From NCBI RefSeq assembly GCF_021390515.1, contig NZ_JAJUXI010000005.1:451247-515246 (forward strand): a DNA stretch of 64,000 nt, written 5' to 3'. The notes under the pieces are model-generated. The model ran no database searches. It saw only the letters and a program-made list of their open reading frames with translations, and had not been told where the DNA came from. Positions 8,511 through 16,053 of the stretch are shown here, piece by piece (within the stretch, counting starts at the first letter, position 1; each line of letters starts with the position of its first letter). This DNA comes from Dyadobacter sp. CY326 (GTDB lineage: Bacteria; Bacteroidota; Bacteroidia; Cytophagales; Spirosomataceae). A program made the translations under genes and the position numbers.

Positions 8511-9332
8511 ATGGCCAGAACATTTATAATTGCAGCTGATCCTGACTCAGCCGCGGAGTTAGTACGCATGATCGAGGAAACGGACGACCAGTTTCAGGTC
8601 TGCAACATTGCGCTCTCTGTTAAAGAAGCCAAAGCATTTATGGCATTCGGACAGTTTCCCGAACTCATTATCAGTGATGTTGTGCTGAGCGACGGTCTGA
8701 GTTTTGATATTTTCAAGGCATTTCCAGGTTGCGCGCCAATTATTTATTGCGCCGAAACCAATCAGCATGCGCTTAAAGCTTTTGAAAATAACGGCATTGA
8801 CTATTTGCTCAAACCGCTGGAACGCAACAAATTGCAAAAGAGCTTGAAGAAATTTTCTCAGTTCAAAGAGCTTTTCAGTGAGAGCAAACTAACGCCGAGA
8901 AAAGCAGCAAACCGGCTATTTCCTTACTCGGCCACATACAAAAGTTCGATTTTGGCTTATTTCAAAGATCAGATCATTCCCGTCAGCCTGGAACAAACAC
9001 AATACATTTATTACAACAATTACCAGGTCACTGTACACACAACAGACGCGAAATTTGAAACGCGCGACACGCTTAACAATCTGATTACGAGCCTGAATCC
9101 AAGAGATTTTTTCCGGGCAAACAGGCAGTTCATCATTCAGCGCAAGTCAGTTAAAAGCATTCAGCAATATTTTGGAAGAAAGCTGCTCGTAGGGATCTCA
9201 ACCCCGACGCCGGAGCCAATTATCATCAGCAAAGCCAACACAACGGATTTTTTGAAATGGATGGAAGGCGTGCATAGCCCCAGTTACAGCGCCATTCCCC
9301 TATTCGATAAGACAGCCCGTTTGGTAGGCTAA
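8511..9332 (+). CDS. LytTR-type response regulator (intact receiver)
   Basis: 273 residues. Residues 1-120 form a receiver domain: phospho-acceptor Asp56 in ELIISDVVLSDG, the conserved switch region YCAET, and Lys in YLLKPL. Residues about 142-255 are a LytTR DNA-binding domain with YIYYNNYQVTVHT, LNPRDFFRANRQFII and SIQQYFGRKLL. The domain is nearly the same as that of the regulator at 12336-13124, so both should read the same DNA site. No cognate histidine kinase is adjacent. The start codon ATG at 8511 gives MARTFIIAAD, a standard receiver beginning although the second acidic residue is displaced. Likely role: control of the surrounding polysaccharide genes. Confidence 0.92.
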   Translation: MARTFIIAADPDSAAELVRMIEETDDQFQVCNIALSVKEAKAFMAFGQFPELIISDVVLSDGLSFDIFKAFPGCAPIIYCAETNQHALKAFENNGIDYLLKPLERNKLQKSLKKFSQFKELFSESKLTPRKAANRLFPYSATYKSSILAYFKDQIIPVSLEQTQYIYYNNYQVTVHTTDAKFETRDTLNNLITSLNPRDFFRANRQFIIQRKSVKSIQQYFGRKLLVGISTPTPEPIIISKANTTDFLKWMEGVHSPSYSAIPLFDKTARLVG

Positions 9333-9421
9333 CCAGAACATTATCAGGCATAACGCATTATATATTTCGTCAGGACCCTCCTGAACGACAAGGAATTTTT
9401 TGTCTTAAATATGAACGGGAA

Positions 9422-10711
9422 ATGAGAATTCTTATTTACGGGATCAACTATGATCCCGAACTGACGGGCATTGGAAAATACACAGGGCAAATGGCGCGAT
9501 GGCTCGCAAACAGCGGTCATGACGTAAACGTAATCACCGCAATGCCTTACTATCCGGAATGGAAGCTGAACGAAAATTACAAAGGAAAGCTCTGGCATTG
9601 TGAGAAAAAAGACGGCGTTAAGGTCTATCGCGTGCCGCTTTATGTGCCTGCCAAAATCAGCTCGTCCAAGAGGATTGTACACGAATTTTCATTCTTACTG
9701 AGCATTTTACCCGTTTGGTTTTACACGCTTTTCAAACGGAAATATGACATTGTGATGTACATTTCGCCTCCGTTTCACCTGGGCATTTTCCCCTATCTGT
9801 ATTCAAAGTTGCGTGGCGCAAAATTCACTACGCACATTCAGGATCTGCAAGTGGATGCGGCGCAGGATTTGGGCATGATAAAAAATGAAACATTGCTAAA
9901 ATGGATGTTCTACACCGAAAGGTTCATTTTGCAGCACAGCGACACCGTGTCAACAATCAGCGTAGGCATGAAGAAGCGGCTTGTTAAAAAAGGGATTCCC
10001 GAATCACGCATTTCTTTATTGTACAATTCCGTGGACACGACGAAAATTATGCCGCTGATTAAGGAGCAGTCGCTAATGAAGTTTTTTAATCTGGACACGA
10101 AGGACCGGGTGGTGCTTTATTCCGGCAATATTGGTGAAAAGCAAGGGCTCGAACATTTAGTTGAAGCGGCAAAGCGGCTGCTGCACAGGCCAGAAATCAA
10201 GTTTGTCATTGTGGGTTCCGGCGCTTACAAAGAGAAGTTAATGGCATTGGCTAAGGATTATGGTTGTCATAATGTGCTTTTCCTGCCTTTACAGCCCTAT
10301 GAACTTTTGTCGGAACTGATGGCAGTCGCTGATTTGCATGTGGTGTTGCAAAAGCAATCTGCATCCGACTTACTCATGCCTTCCAAGTTATCGACCATTC
10401 TCGCAGCAGGCGGTTGCTCGATTGTGTCGGCACTTCCAGGAACTTCATTGTACGAAATTGTTGATCAAAATAACCTTGGTTTTCTGATCAAACCGGAATG
10501 TGCCGAGTCGCTTTGCGAGGCGATAGAAAATGCACTTTCCTGTGATTTGCAGATCTATAAACTGAACGCGCGCGCCTTTGCCGAAAATTATCTGGAAGCA
10601 CAGAATATTCTTGCCGGGTTTGAAAAGCAGCTTGTGCATATGGTGCATCCGAGCTTTAATAAACGCATTGAAATTCAAACGACGAGCAAGCTGGAAGGAG
10701 AACTTAACTGA
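9422..10711 (+). CDS. WcaI-like glycosyltransferase family 4
   Basis: 429 residues. MRILIYGINYDPELTGIGKYT is the characteristic N-terminus of WcaI/WbuB-type glycosyltransferases of colanic-acid-like clusters, followed by VITAMPYYPEW and VYRVPLYVP. The donor domain has VVLYSGNIGEKQGLEHLVEAA and DLLMPSKLSTILAAGG. In characterised clusters WcaI acts as a fucosyltransferase-type enzyme; here only the family is certain. It lies 90 nt after the LytTR gene in the same orientation, so the two may be cotranscribed. An imperfect inverted repeat in the gap (CAGGA/TCCTG around 9371-9384) has no T-run. Confidence 0.88.
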   Translation: MRILIYGINYDPELTGIGKYTGQMARWLANSGHDVNVITAMPYYPEWKLNENYKGKLWHCEKKDGVKVYRVPLYVPAKISSSKRIVHEFSFLLSILPVWFYTLFKRKYDIVMYISPPFHLGIFPYLYSKLRGAKFTTHIQDLQVDAAQDLGMIKNETLLKWMFYTERFILQHSDTVSTISVGMKKRLVKKGIPESRISLLYNSVDTTKIMPLIKEQSLMKFFNLDTKDRVVLYSGNIGEKQGLEHLVEAAKRLLHRPEIKFVIVGSGAYKEKLMALAKDYGCHNVLFLPLQPYELLSELMAVADLHVVLQKQSASDLLMPSKLSTILAAGGCSIVSALPGTSLYEIVDQNNLGFLIKPECAESLCEAIENALSCDLQIYKLNARAFAENYLEAQNILAGFEKQLVHMVHPSFNKRIEIQTTSKLEGELN

Positions 10712-10756
10712 TGGATGCCTGATTTTACTCAATACAACATTCGATAATGCAGACAA

Positions 10757-10784
10757 TTGCCCGTTTCATCACAGCTTTTGTCCG
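10757..10784 (+). promoter_or_regulatory. Candidate LytTR box, site 2
   Basis: TTGCCCG at 10757-10763 and TTGTCCG at 10778-10784, 21 bp apart. ACATTTTT begins at 10823, 39 nt after the second half-site, the same distance as at the other two sites. The next gene, the PhyH-like dioxygenase, starts at 10918, so the element would sit just upstream of its promoter. A 28-codon open frame (10805-10891) in the same gap starts upstream of the expected transcription start and is not called. Confidence 0.6.
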
Positions 10785-10917
10785 CATTATCGAACAACTA
10801 TTTTATGAGAATCATTAATTCTACATTTTTAATAATGGCGGGCTGCAAAGACACTTCTCGACTAATTAGAATTATTTACATCAACACGTAACGTATATTC
10901 TCAACCGATCTAGCACA

Positions 10918-11898
10918 ATGACTACAAACTCCACACAATTATTCTCAGCCGATTTTAGCCAGGCTGACGCGCAATCCATTGCTGACGAGATCAAGAATGA
11001 GACAGGTTATCAGATCTTTGAGCAGGCGCTCACACCGGAAGCGTTGAACGGACTTCTGGAATCGCTGCCCAGCGAGCAAGTTCTGGTAAATGACAACCGC
11101 ATCGGTTACGTGAAAGCGTATAGCAGCAATTACTTCTCGCATACGCTAGCCGTCTCGCGCAACTGTTTTGACATTGTCACATCCGAAAATATCCGCGCTA
11201 TATGCCGCAAATATTTTGACAAGCCATTTAGGATCAGCAATCAACGGATTTACGAAACGCACACCGCATCGCATCTTCCGTGGCATACGGACAACAATTT
11301 GCAGGATGGAAATGCTTACAAGGGAAAGCACGATCTGCCCGGATTGATGTTCCTGTTCTATCTTTCTGATGTTGGTGACACCAATCCATTCCAGCTGATT
11401 CCATTTTCCCAGACCTGGTCCCACCAGAATAATGCCGAGCGCTTCTTCAAAGAAAGTTACATTGAGGAGCATTATGGCGAGGAAGTTGTCTCGGTTCGCG
11501 CGCCAAAAGGGACGCTTATCATATGCAATTCCAAGATGATCCACCGCGCCAAACCATTCAATAATCACGCTTTTAAGCGCCTAACCCTGCTTTTTCAAGT
11601 CGATGAGGTTTCTGATGAATACGCTGGCCACGGCGAAAATATCTTGATCAACACCTCGTTTGTAACAAACCGGGACCCCGAAGTTCTGGATTATCTCGGC
11701 TTTGGCATGCGCGCAAACTACCCGGCATTCCCCGAAACCTCAGTTGCGACAATGATGCCGCGTGATATGCTGGCTTTGCAAAAACAAATTCTGCCCAAAG
11801 CAATCAAGGGTCTTACCATCGCGCTTACCAAGAGAATTCTTCCCGGATCGCTCGTAAATACGATCAGAAAAAATCGATTTAAAGTTTCTGGAAATTAG
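10918..11898 (+). CDS. PhyH-like Fe(II)/2-oxoglutarate dioxygenase
   Basis: 326 residues. LPWHTDNN supplies the His123-x-Asp125 pair and MIHRAKP the distal His209 of the HxD...H iron triad of the jelly-roll dioxygenases. The spacing and the sequence GLMFLFYLSDV fit the phytanoyl-CoA-dioxygenase-like group. These enzymes hydroxylate small or lipid-linked substrates in the cytoplasm. Position in the polysaccharide cluster, behind its own LytTR-type box, suggests modification of a sugar or lipid precursor, but the substrate is unknown. It stands alone: 206 nt upstream and 437 nt downstream without large genes. Confidence 0.75.
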   Translation: MTTNSTQLFSADFSQADAQSIADEIKNETGYQIFEQALTPEALNGLLESLPSEQVLVNDNRIGYVKAYSSNYFSHTLAVSRNCFDIVTSENIRAICRKYFDKPFRISNQRIYETHTASHLPWHTDNNLQDGNAYKGKHDLPGLMFLFYLSDVGDTNPFQLIPFSQTWSHQNNAERFFKESYIEEHYGEEVVSVRAPKGTLIICNSKMIHRAKPFNNHAFKRLTLLFQVDEVSDEYAGHGENILINTSFVTNRDPEVLDYLGFGMRANYPAFPETSVATMMPRDMLALQKQILPKAIKGLTIALTKRILPGSLVNTIRKNRFKVSGN

Positions 11899-12335
11899 GT
11901 TCAAGTTACGTGACTTCGTATATTTAAACAGATTAGGCAGAGGCGAACTCCCCCGGCATGATTTTTAATGGCACTCAGGCACTTTATCATTAGCGTGACT
12001 ATCTTGCGGCAATCATTAAAGTTGAGAAAACTGCCAGCACCTTTGGCTCGTTTAATCAAAATAAAACCGCAACTATTCACAAGTAAATCATTGCAAATGC
12101 GCGTTCTTTTACGCATTTGCCGAATTCCAGCTCAACGGTAATAAGATTTTTTTGATTGGCCCTGCATCTTTTTCTTCACACAAAAACTGTGACAAAAGTC
12201 AGTTTAAAAATTCGTGTACACATTTTCATTTTAATTTAGTTTTAATGTTGTGGGATTTGTCGTCATGACCTGTCCAAAGAATTCCCCATATTGCCCATTT
12301 CAACGTTTAGATTTACTCATCAAACCCTCTGCTCA
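11899..12335 (+). other. Intergenic region between dioxygenase and second LytTR gene
   Basis: 437 nt with no convincing gene. GCAAATGCG (12093-12101) and CGCATTTGC (12112-12120) form a perfect 9-bp stem with a 10-nt loop but no T-run follows, so it may be a weak terminator or a regulatory palindrome. AT-rich sequence at 12205-12250 would suit a promoter for the regulator. I looked for a 21-bp-spaced TTGYCCG pair here and found none, unlike the other three regulator-associated gaps. Confidence 0.5.
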
Positions 12336-13124
12336 ATGATCAGTATACTCGTTATTGAAGAAGAAGCAAAACTGGCAACAAAACTGCAAAATATTATAGA
12401 GCAATTTGGAAGTGGCTTCAAAGTATGTGCAATTGTTGGATCAATAAAAGAAGCCAAGAAATGGCTGGTTAATAACAAATCCCCCCACTTGATCATATGT
12501 GGCGTCCGTTTCCCCGACGGTCTGATTTTCAAGCTGTTCCAAGATTTTACCATCACATGCCCGGTGATATATTACACCGAAGATTATGAATTTGCAATGA
12601 AGGCGTTTGAAAACAATGGCATTGATTATTTGGTAAAACCTGTCGACAGCGGCCTGCTTAACAGAAGTTTGGAAAAGTTTTGTCGCTTTCGGCGATTTTT
12701 TGGCGAGGACGCCTCTCACGACTCGCTTCGCCTGAGTCAGGCCATTTCCACGCTCAGTGGGTTCAGGAGCTCTATTCTGGTCTATTTCAAAGATCAAATC
12801 ATCCCGATCAACCTCGATAAAGTCGATTACATTTATTACAACAATTACCAGGTGACCGTTTATTCAGAAAGCGGCCAATACGAGACCCGGGACACGCTTA
12901 ACAACATTTTCGAGACGCTGAATCCCAGGGATTTTTTCCGGGCTAACCGGCAGTTCATCATTCATAGGAAGTCCGTGACCAGCATTCAGCAATATTTTGG
13001 CAGAAAGCTGCTCATCGGCATCTCTTGTCGCACCCCGGAGCCGGTCATTATCAGCAAGGCAAATGCAACTGACTTTTTGAAATGGCTGGAAGGATTGCAC
13101 GTAGAAGAAAATGTATATCAATAG
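12336..13124 (+). CDS. LytTR-type regulator with degenerate (pseudo-)receiver
   Basis: 262 residues from ATG 12336, chosen because MISILVIEEE is a normal receiver start; an upstream ATG at 12291 would add 15 non-homologous residues. It is paralogous to the product of 8511-9332 over its full length. The phospho-acceptor position is Gly56 (LIICGVRFPDG) where the sister protein has Asp56, so it cannot be phosphorylated at the usual site. The acidic N-terminal cluster and YLVKPV Lys remain. The LytTR domain keeps YIYYNNYQVTVY, DFFRANRQFII and SIQQYFGRKLL. Likely a constitutive or partner-controlled regulator of the same boxes; heterodimerisation with the sister is possible but unproven. Confidence 0.9.
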   Translation: MISILVIEEEAKLATKLQNIIEQFGSGFKVCAIVGSIKEAKKWLVNNKSPHLIICGVRFPDGLIFKLFQDFTITCPVIYYTEDYEFAMKAFENNGIDYLVKPVDSGLLNRSLEKFCRFRRFFGEDASHDSLRLSQAISTLSGFRSSILVYFKDQIIPINLDKVDYIYYNNYQVTVYSESGQYETRDTLNNIFETLNPRDFFRANRQFIIHRKSVTSIQQYFGRKLLIGISCRTPEPVIISKANATDFLKWLEGLHVEENVYQ

Positions 13125-13133
13125 CGTTGCCTA

Positions 13134-13161
13134 ATGTCCGCCTTAACACACGATTTGCCCG
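13134..13161 (+). promoter_or_regulatory. Candidate LytTR box, site 3
   Basis: ATGTCCG at 13134-13140 and TTGCCCG at 13155-13161, 21 bp apart, starting 9 nt after the stop codon of the second LytTR gene. ACATTTTT begins at 13200, again 39 nt after the second half-site. It precedes the acetyltransferase/GT2 gene pair. One half-site deviates at its first base. Confidence 0.55.
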
Positions 13162-13342
13162 TCTTGCCTTTCGGCACTTGTAACACGGCATTAACGGAGA
13201 CATTTTTGTGAATCACGGACGTACCAACTCCTGACTAAGGAAGCAAAATCTCGTGTAGAAATTATTGTCGTATATACATGAACGTTACTACAACTAACAC
13301 CAGTTAGTTGTGCACATTCAGTATGTCGTCTCGCATCGTGCA

Positions 13343-13930
13343 ATGGAAATAAATACGAACACGCATCAGGGACCGTCATTCTCTTTGGCCAATCGAATCG
13401 CCAGGCTAATGTGGTCTTTGTCATCGGTCTTTTTTAAATATTCACCCAAACCATTCCATGCATGGCGTTCATTTTTGCTGCGCTGTTTTGGAGCAAAGGT
13501 TGGCCGCGGCGTTCACGTATATCCGCATGTGTCGATATGGGCACCCTGGAATCTGGTGCTTCACGATGAATGCGGCATTGCCAACAATGTGACTTTATAC
13601 AGTCAGGGTAAAATTACCATTGGAAAAAGAGCCGTGATTTCGCAGGGAACGCACATTTGCACCGGAACGCACGATTATACGAACGAAGGATTTACACTTT
13701 TAACGCTGCCGATCCACATTGGTGAGCAAGCCTGGATCGCAGCAGATTCTTTCATTCATCCCGGTGTCATCATTGGAGCGGGATGCGTGATCGGTGCGCG
13801 CTCCGTTGTGCACAAAAATATGCCCGAGTGGACGGTTTGCGCAGGCCATCCCTGCAAGCCGATCAAGCCACGGGTCATCGGAGAATTCAGTAAAACAGCC
13901 CTAAAAGTTTTAACTCATGAGTCCACTTGA
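13343..13930 (+). CDS. WcaF-like hexapeptide-repeat acetyltransferase
   Basis: 195 residues from ATG 13343 (MEINTNTHQGPSFSL); a GTG at 13310 would add 11 residues of no recognisable homology. After a WRSFLLRCFGAKVG segment comes a left-handed beta-helix of hexapeptide repeats: LVLHDECGIANNVTLYSQ, ITIGKRAVISQGTHICTGTHDY with the catalytic-type His, then IHIGEQAWIAADSFIHPGVIIGAGCVIG. This is the layout of putative colanic-acid acetyltransferases (WcaF), which O-acetylate polysaccharide sugars from acetyl-CoA. The 3' end overlaps the GT2 gene by 14 nt, so the two are coupled and probably act on the same repeat unit. Confidence 0.88.
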   Translation: MEINTNTHQGPSFSLANRIARLMWSLSSVFFKYSPKPFHAWRSFLLRCFGAKVGRGVHVYPHVSIWAPWNLVLHDECGIANNVTLYSQGKITIGKRAVISQGTHICTGTHDYTNEGFTLLTLPIHIGEQAWIAADSFIHPGVIIGAGCVIGARSVVHKNMPEWTVCAGHPCKPIKPRVIGEFSKTALKVLTHEST

Positions 13931-14762
13931 TCTGACCATCGTCATTCCGGTACGCAACGAAGAAACAAACCTGGCCAACTGCCTGCGCGCGATCGGGCCC
14001 GAATTGGCAGCAAACATTGTTGTCATTGATTCACACAGCACCGACAGAACGCAGGACATTGCAAGGGAATTTGGCGTGGAAGTGATTGTGTTTAATTGGA
14101 ACGGCCATTTTCCCAAAAAACGAAATTGGTATCTCCGCATGCATCCGCCGCAGACCAAATGGGTGATGTTTCTGGATGCGGACGAATATTTGACTCCCAA
14201 GTTTAAATCGGAGCTCAGAAATGCCCTTACCCAGCCAAGCGATGTGGTCGGTTACTGGCTGAATTACACCGTATATTTTTTAGGAAAAGAACTCAAAGGC
14301 GGCTATCCGCTGCGCAAACTGGCGCTTTTCCAGGTCGGCAAAGGGGAATACGAGATGATTGATGAAGACCAATGGAGCCATTTGGACATGGAAATTCACG
14401 AGCATCCGATATTGAATGGCAAGATCGGTTTGATAGAAAGCAAAATCGATCATCAGGATTTCCGGGGCATATCGCATTATGTTGACAAGCACAATGCTTA
14501 CGCGAGCTGGGAGGCTGCGCGCTTCATGAAATTGTATTCGGAAACGTCGATGATGACGAAGTTCACCTGGAAACAACGGATCAAATATCGCCTCATCAAA
14601 ACGCCACTCGTTGGCCCGGCTTTCTTCTTCGGAAGTTTTATTCTGCTAGGCGGGTTCCGCGACGGGACCCGCGGATTCACATTTGCCATTCTCAAAACGG
14701 CTTACTTCATTCAGGTTTATTGCAAGATCAGGGAAAAGACATTTACGCAAACATACAACTGA
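13917..14762 (+). CDS. Glycosyltransferase family 2
   Basis: 281 residues. LTIVIPVRNEETNLANCL is the GT2 nucleotide-binding start and WVMFLDADEYLTP holds the DxD metal/nucleotide motif at about residue 86, giving a GT-A fold as in WaaE-like enzymes. ISHYVDKHNAYASWEA in the C-terminal half is common in the same group. A hydrophobic segment near residue 230-250 (GPAFFFGSFILLGGF) may anchor it to the inner membrane. It overlaps the acetyltransferase by 14 nt and closes the polysaccharide cluster. Confidence 0.88.
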   Translation: MSPLDLTIVIPVRNEETNLANCLRAIGPELAANIVVIDSHSTDRTQDIAREFGVEVIVFNWNGHFPKKRNWYLRMHPPQTKWVMFLDADEYLTPKFKSELRNALTQPSDVVGYWLNYTVYFLGKELKGGYPLRKLALFQVGKGEYEMIDEDQWSHLDMEIHEHPILNGKIGLIESKIDHQDFRGISHYVDKHNAYASWEAARFMKLYSETSMMTKFTWKQRIKYRLIKTPLVGPAFFFGSFILLGGFRDGTRGFTFAILKTAYFIQVYCKIREKTFTQTYN

Positions 14763-14767
14763 CGTTC

Positions 14768-14806
14768 GGCATTTATATTTGCAACATTGTTGCAAATATA
14801 AATGCC
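14768..14806. promoter_or_regulatory. Perfect 18-bp palindrome, candidate operator
   Basis: GGCATTTATATTTGCAAC (14768-14785) is repeated as its exact reverse complement at 14789-14806 with a 3-nt centre. The core TTGCAAC-ATT-GTTGCAA is a typical dimeric-repressor shape, and the right arm contains the TTG -33 box of the downstream gene. It lies 5 nt after the GT2 stop and could also form a terminator hairpin, but there is no T-run. Operator use is inferred from the overlap with the promoter. Confidence 0.6.
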
Positions 14807-14819
14807 TTTCCTAACTTTG
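14790..14819 (+). promoter_or_regulatory. Bacteroidota-type promoter of the flavin oxidoreductase gene
   Basis: TTG at 14790-14792 and TAACTTTG at 14812-14819, separated by 19 nt, match the -33/-7 consensus of the phylum's primary sigma factor. The expected start of transcription near 14826 gives a leader of about 50 nt to ATG 14875. Confidence 0.6.
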
Positions 14820-14874
14820 CTTCTATGACGCGCAGCAGGGCGCTTGCCGTCTGCACAAATAGAAGCACTGTAAT

Positions 14875-15780
14875 ATGGACAAATCCGACTTTGAAGTAAT
14901 CATTATTGGCGGGAGTTACGCCGGACTTTCTGCTGCGATGAGCTTGGGCAGATCATTGAGAGAAACCCTGGTGATCGATAGCGGCAAGCCGTGCAATGCC
15001 CAGACGCCAAACTCCCACAATTTCCTCACGCAAGACGGCCAGACGCCAACACAAATTGCGCAAATCGGCAAAGAACAAGTCAAGCGCTATTCAAGCATTC
15101 ACTTTTACGAAGGATCTGCGACCGATGGCCGAAAGGTCAATGAAGGTTTTGAGATCTCGACCGAATCGGGTGACACATTCAAAGCGAAAAAACTAATCTT
15201 CGCGACGGGCTTGAAGGACATCATGCCTGACATTCCCGGTTACGCCGAATGTTGGGGCATTTCTGTCATTCATTGCCCCTATTGCCATGGCTACGAGGTT
15301 AAGCATGAAAAAACAGGGATTCTGGGAAACGGCGAAGCTGGCTTCGAATATGCCAAGCTGATTTCCAATTGGACGAAAGATCTGACTGTTTTCACAAATG
15401 GCCCTTCCCAATTCACGCCTGAGCAATCCGCTAAACTTTCCAAACACAACATTCACATTGTCGAGAAAGCAATTTCTTCGCTGGTGCATAAAGCAGGAAG
15501 ATTAAGCAAGATAATTTTCAATGACCACACCGAAGAGGCAATCACGGCAATTTACTCACGGCCGGTTTTCGAGCAACACTCTCATATCCCGGAACAGCTC
15601 GGCTGCGCATTTACAGAAACTGGTCTTTTAAAACTGGAAAACTTTCAACAGACAACGGTCCCCGGCATTTTCGCAGCAGGAGACAATTCCAACCAGGCCC
15701 GATCCGTCGCCATGTCCGTATCCTCCGGCTCCATGGCCGGCGCGCTTGTTAATGGGGAGTTGATTAGGGAGTGGTTTTGA
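14875..15780 (+). CDS. Thioredoxin-reductase-like FAD/NAD(P)-dependent oxidoreductase
   Basis: 301 residues. FEVIIIGGSYAGLSAAMSLG is the FAD-binding GxGxxG-type start (here GGSYAG), ILGNGEAGFEYA the NAD(P) site, and GIFAAGDN the second FAD motif. Cys134 and Cys137 in HCPYCHGYE form the redox-active CxxC at the place of the TrxR disulfide, so it can probably reduce a thiol partner. It is shorter and more divergent than the canonical TrxB at 37637-38596 and belongs to the TrxR-like group often found singly. Its promoter overlaps a perfect palindrome, which points to control by a local or redox/metal-sensing repressor not encoded nearby. Confidence 0.85.
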   Translation: MDKSDFEVIIIGGSYAGLSAAMSLGRSLRETLVIDSGKPCNAQTPNSHNFLTQDGQTPTQIAQIGKEQVKRYSSIHFYEGSATDGRKVNEGFEISTESGDTFKAKKLIFATGLKDIMPDIPGYAECWGISVIHCPYCHGYEVKHEKTGILGNGEAGFEYAKLISNWTKDLTVFTNGPSQFTPEQSAKLSKHNIHIVEKAISSLVHKAGRLSKIIFNDHTEEAITAIYSRPVFEQHSHIPEQLGCAFTETGLLKLENFQQTTVPGIFAAGDNSNQARSVAMSVSSGSMAGALVNGELIREWF

Positions 15781-16053
15781 TTTGGCAGTGATGCTCGAAG
15801 TGTGAATGCGTAGCATAGTAAGAATAACTTTTTCCCTGGACATCCACGTCCAGGGGCTCAAAGCCCTTTTGAGCTCGTCACCCTATTTTTTGAGTGATGC
15901 AAAAAATATATTTACATTGTTAGTAGAATTAATACTATACAATGGAAATATATTTTATAAATTTGACCGAAGTTGTTGGCGATACTAGTTCTTGCTTGAA
16001 CCTGATAGTGAACAGCTTCCCGATAATCAACCACCACTAGTTATCCAGTTCTT

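Noticed and set aside
10805..10891. 28-codon frame between LytTR box 2 and the dioxygenase gene
   Set aside because: Its ATG lies upstream of the predicted transcription start and the sequence has no distinctive composition.
12248..12276. Possible fourth LytTR pair before the second regulator
   Set aside because: Only TTGTGGG and CCTGTCC at 21 bp; half-sites deviate too much from TTG[TC]CCG.
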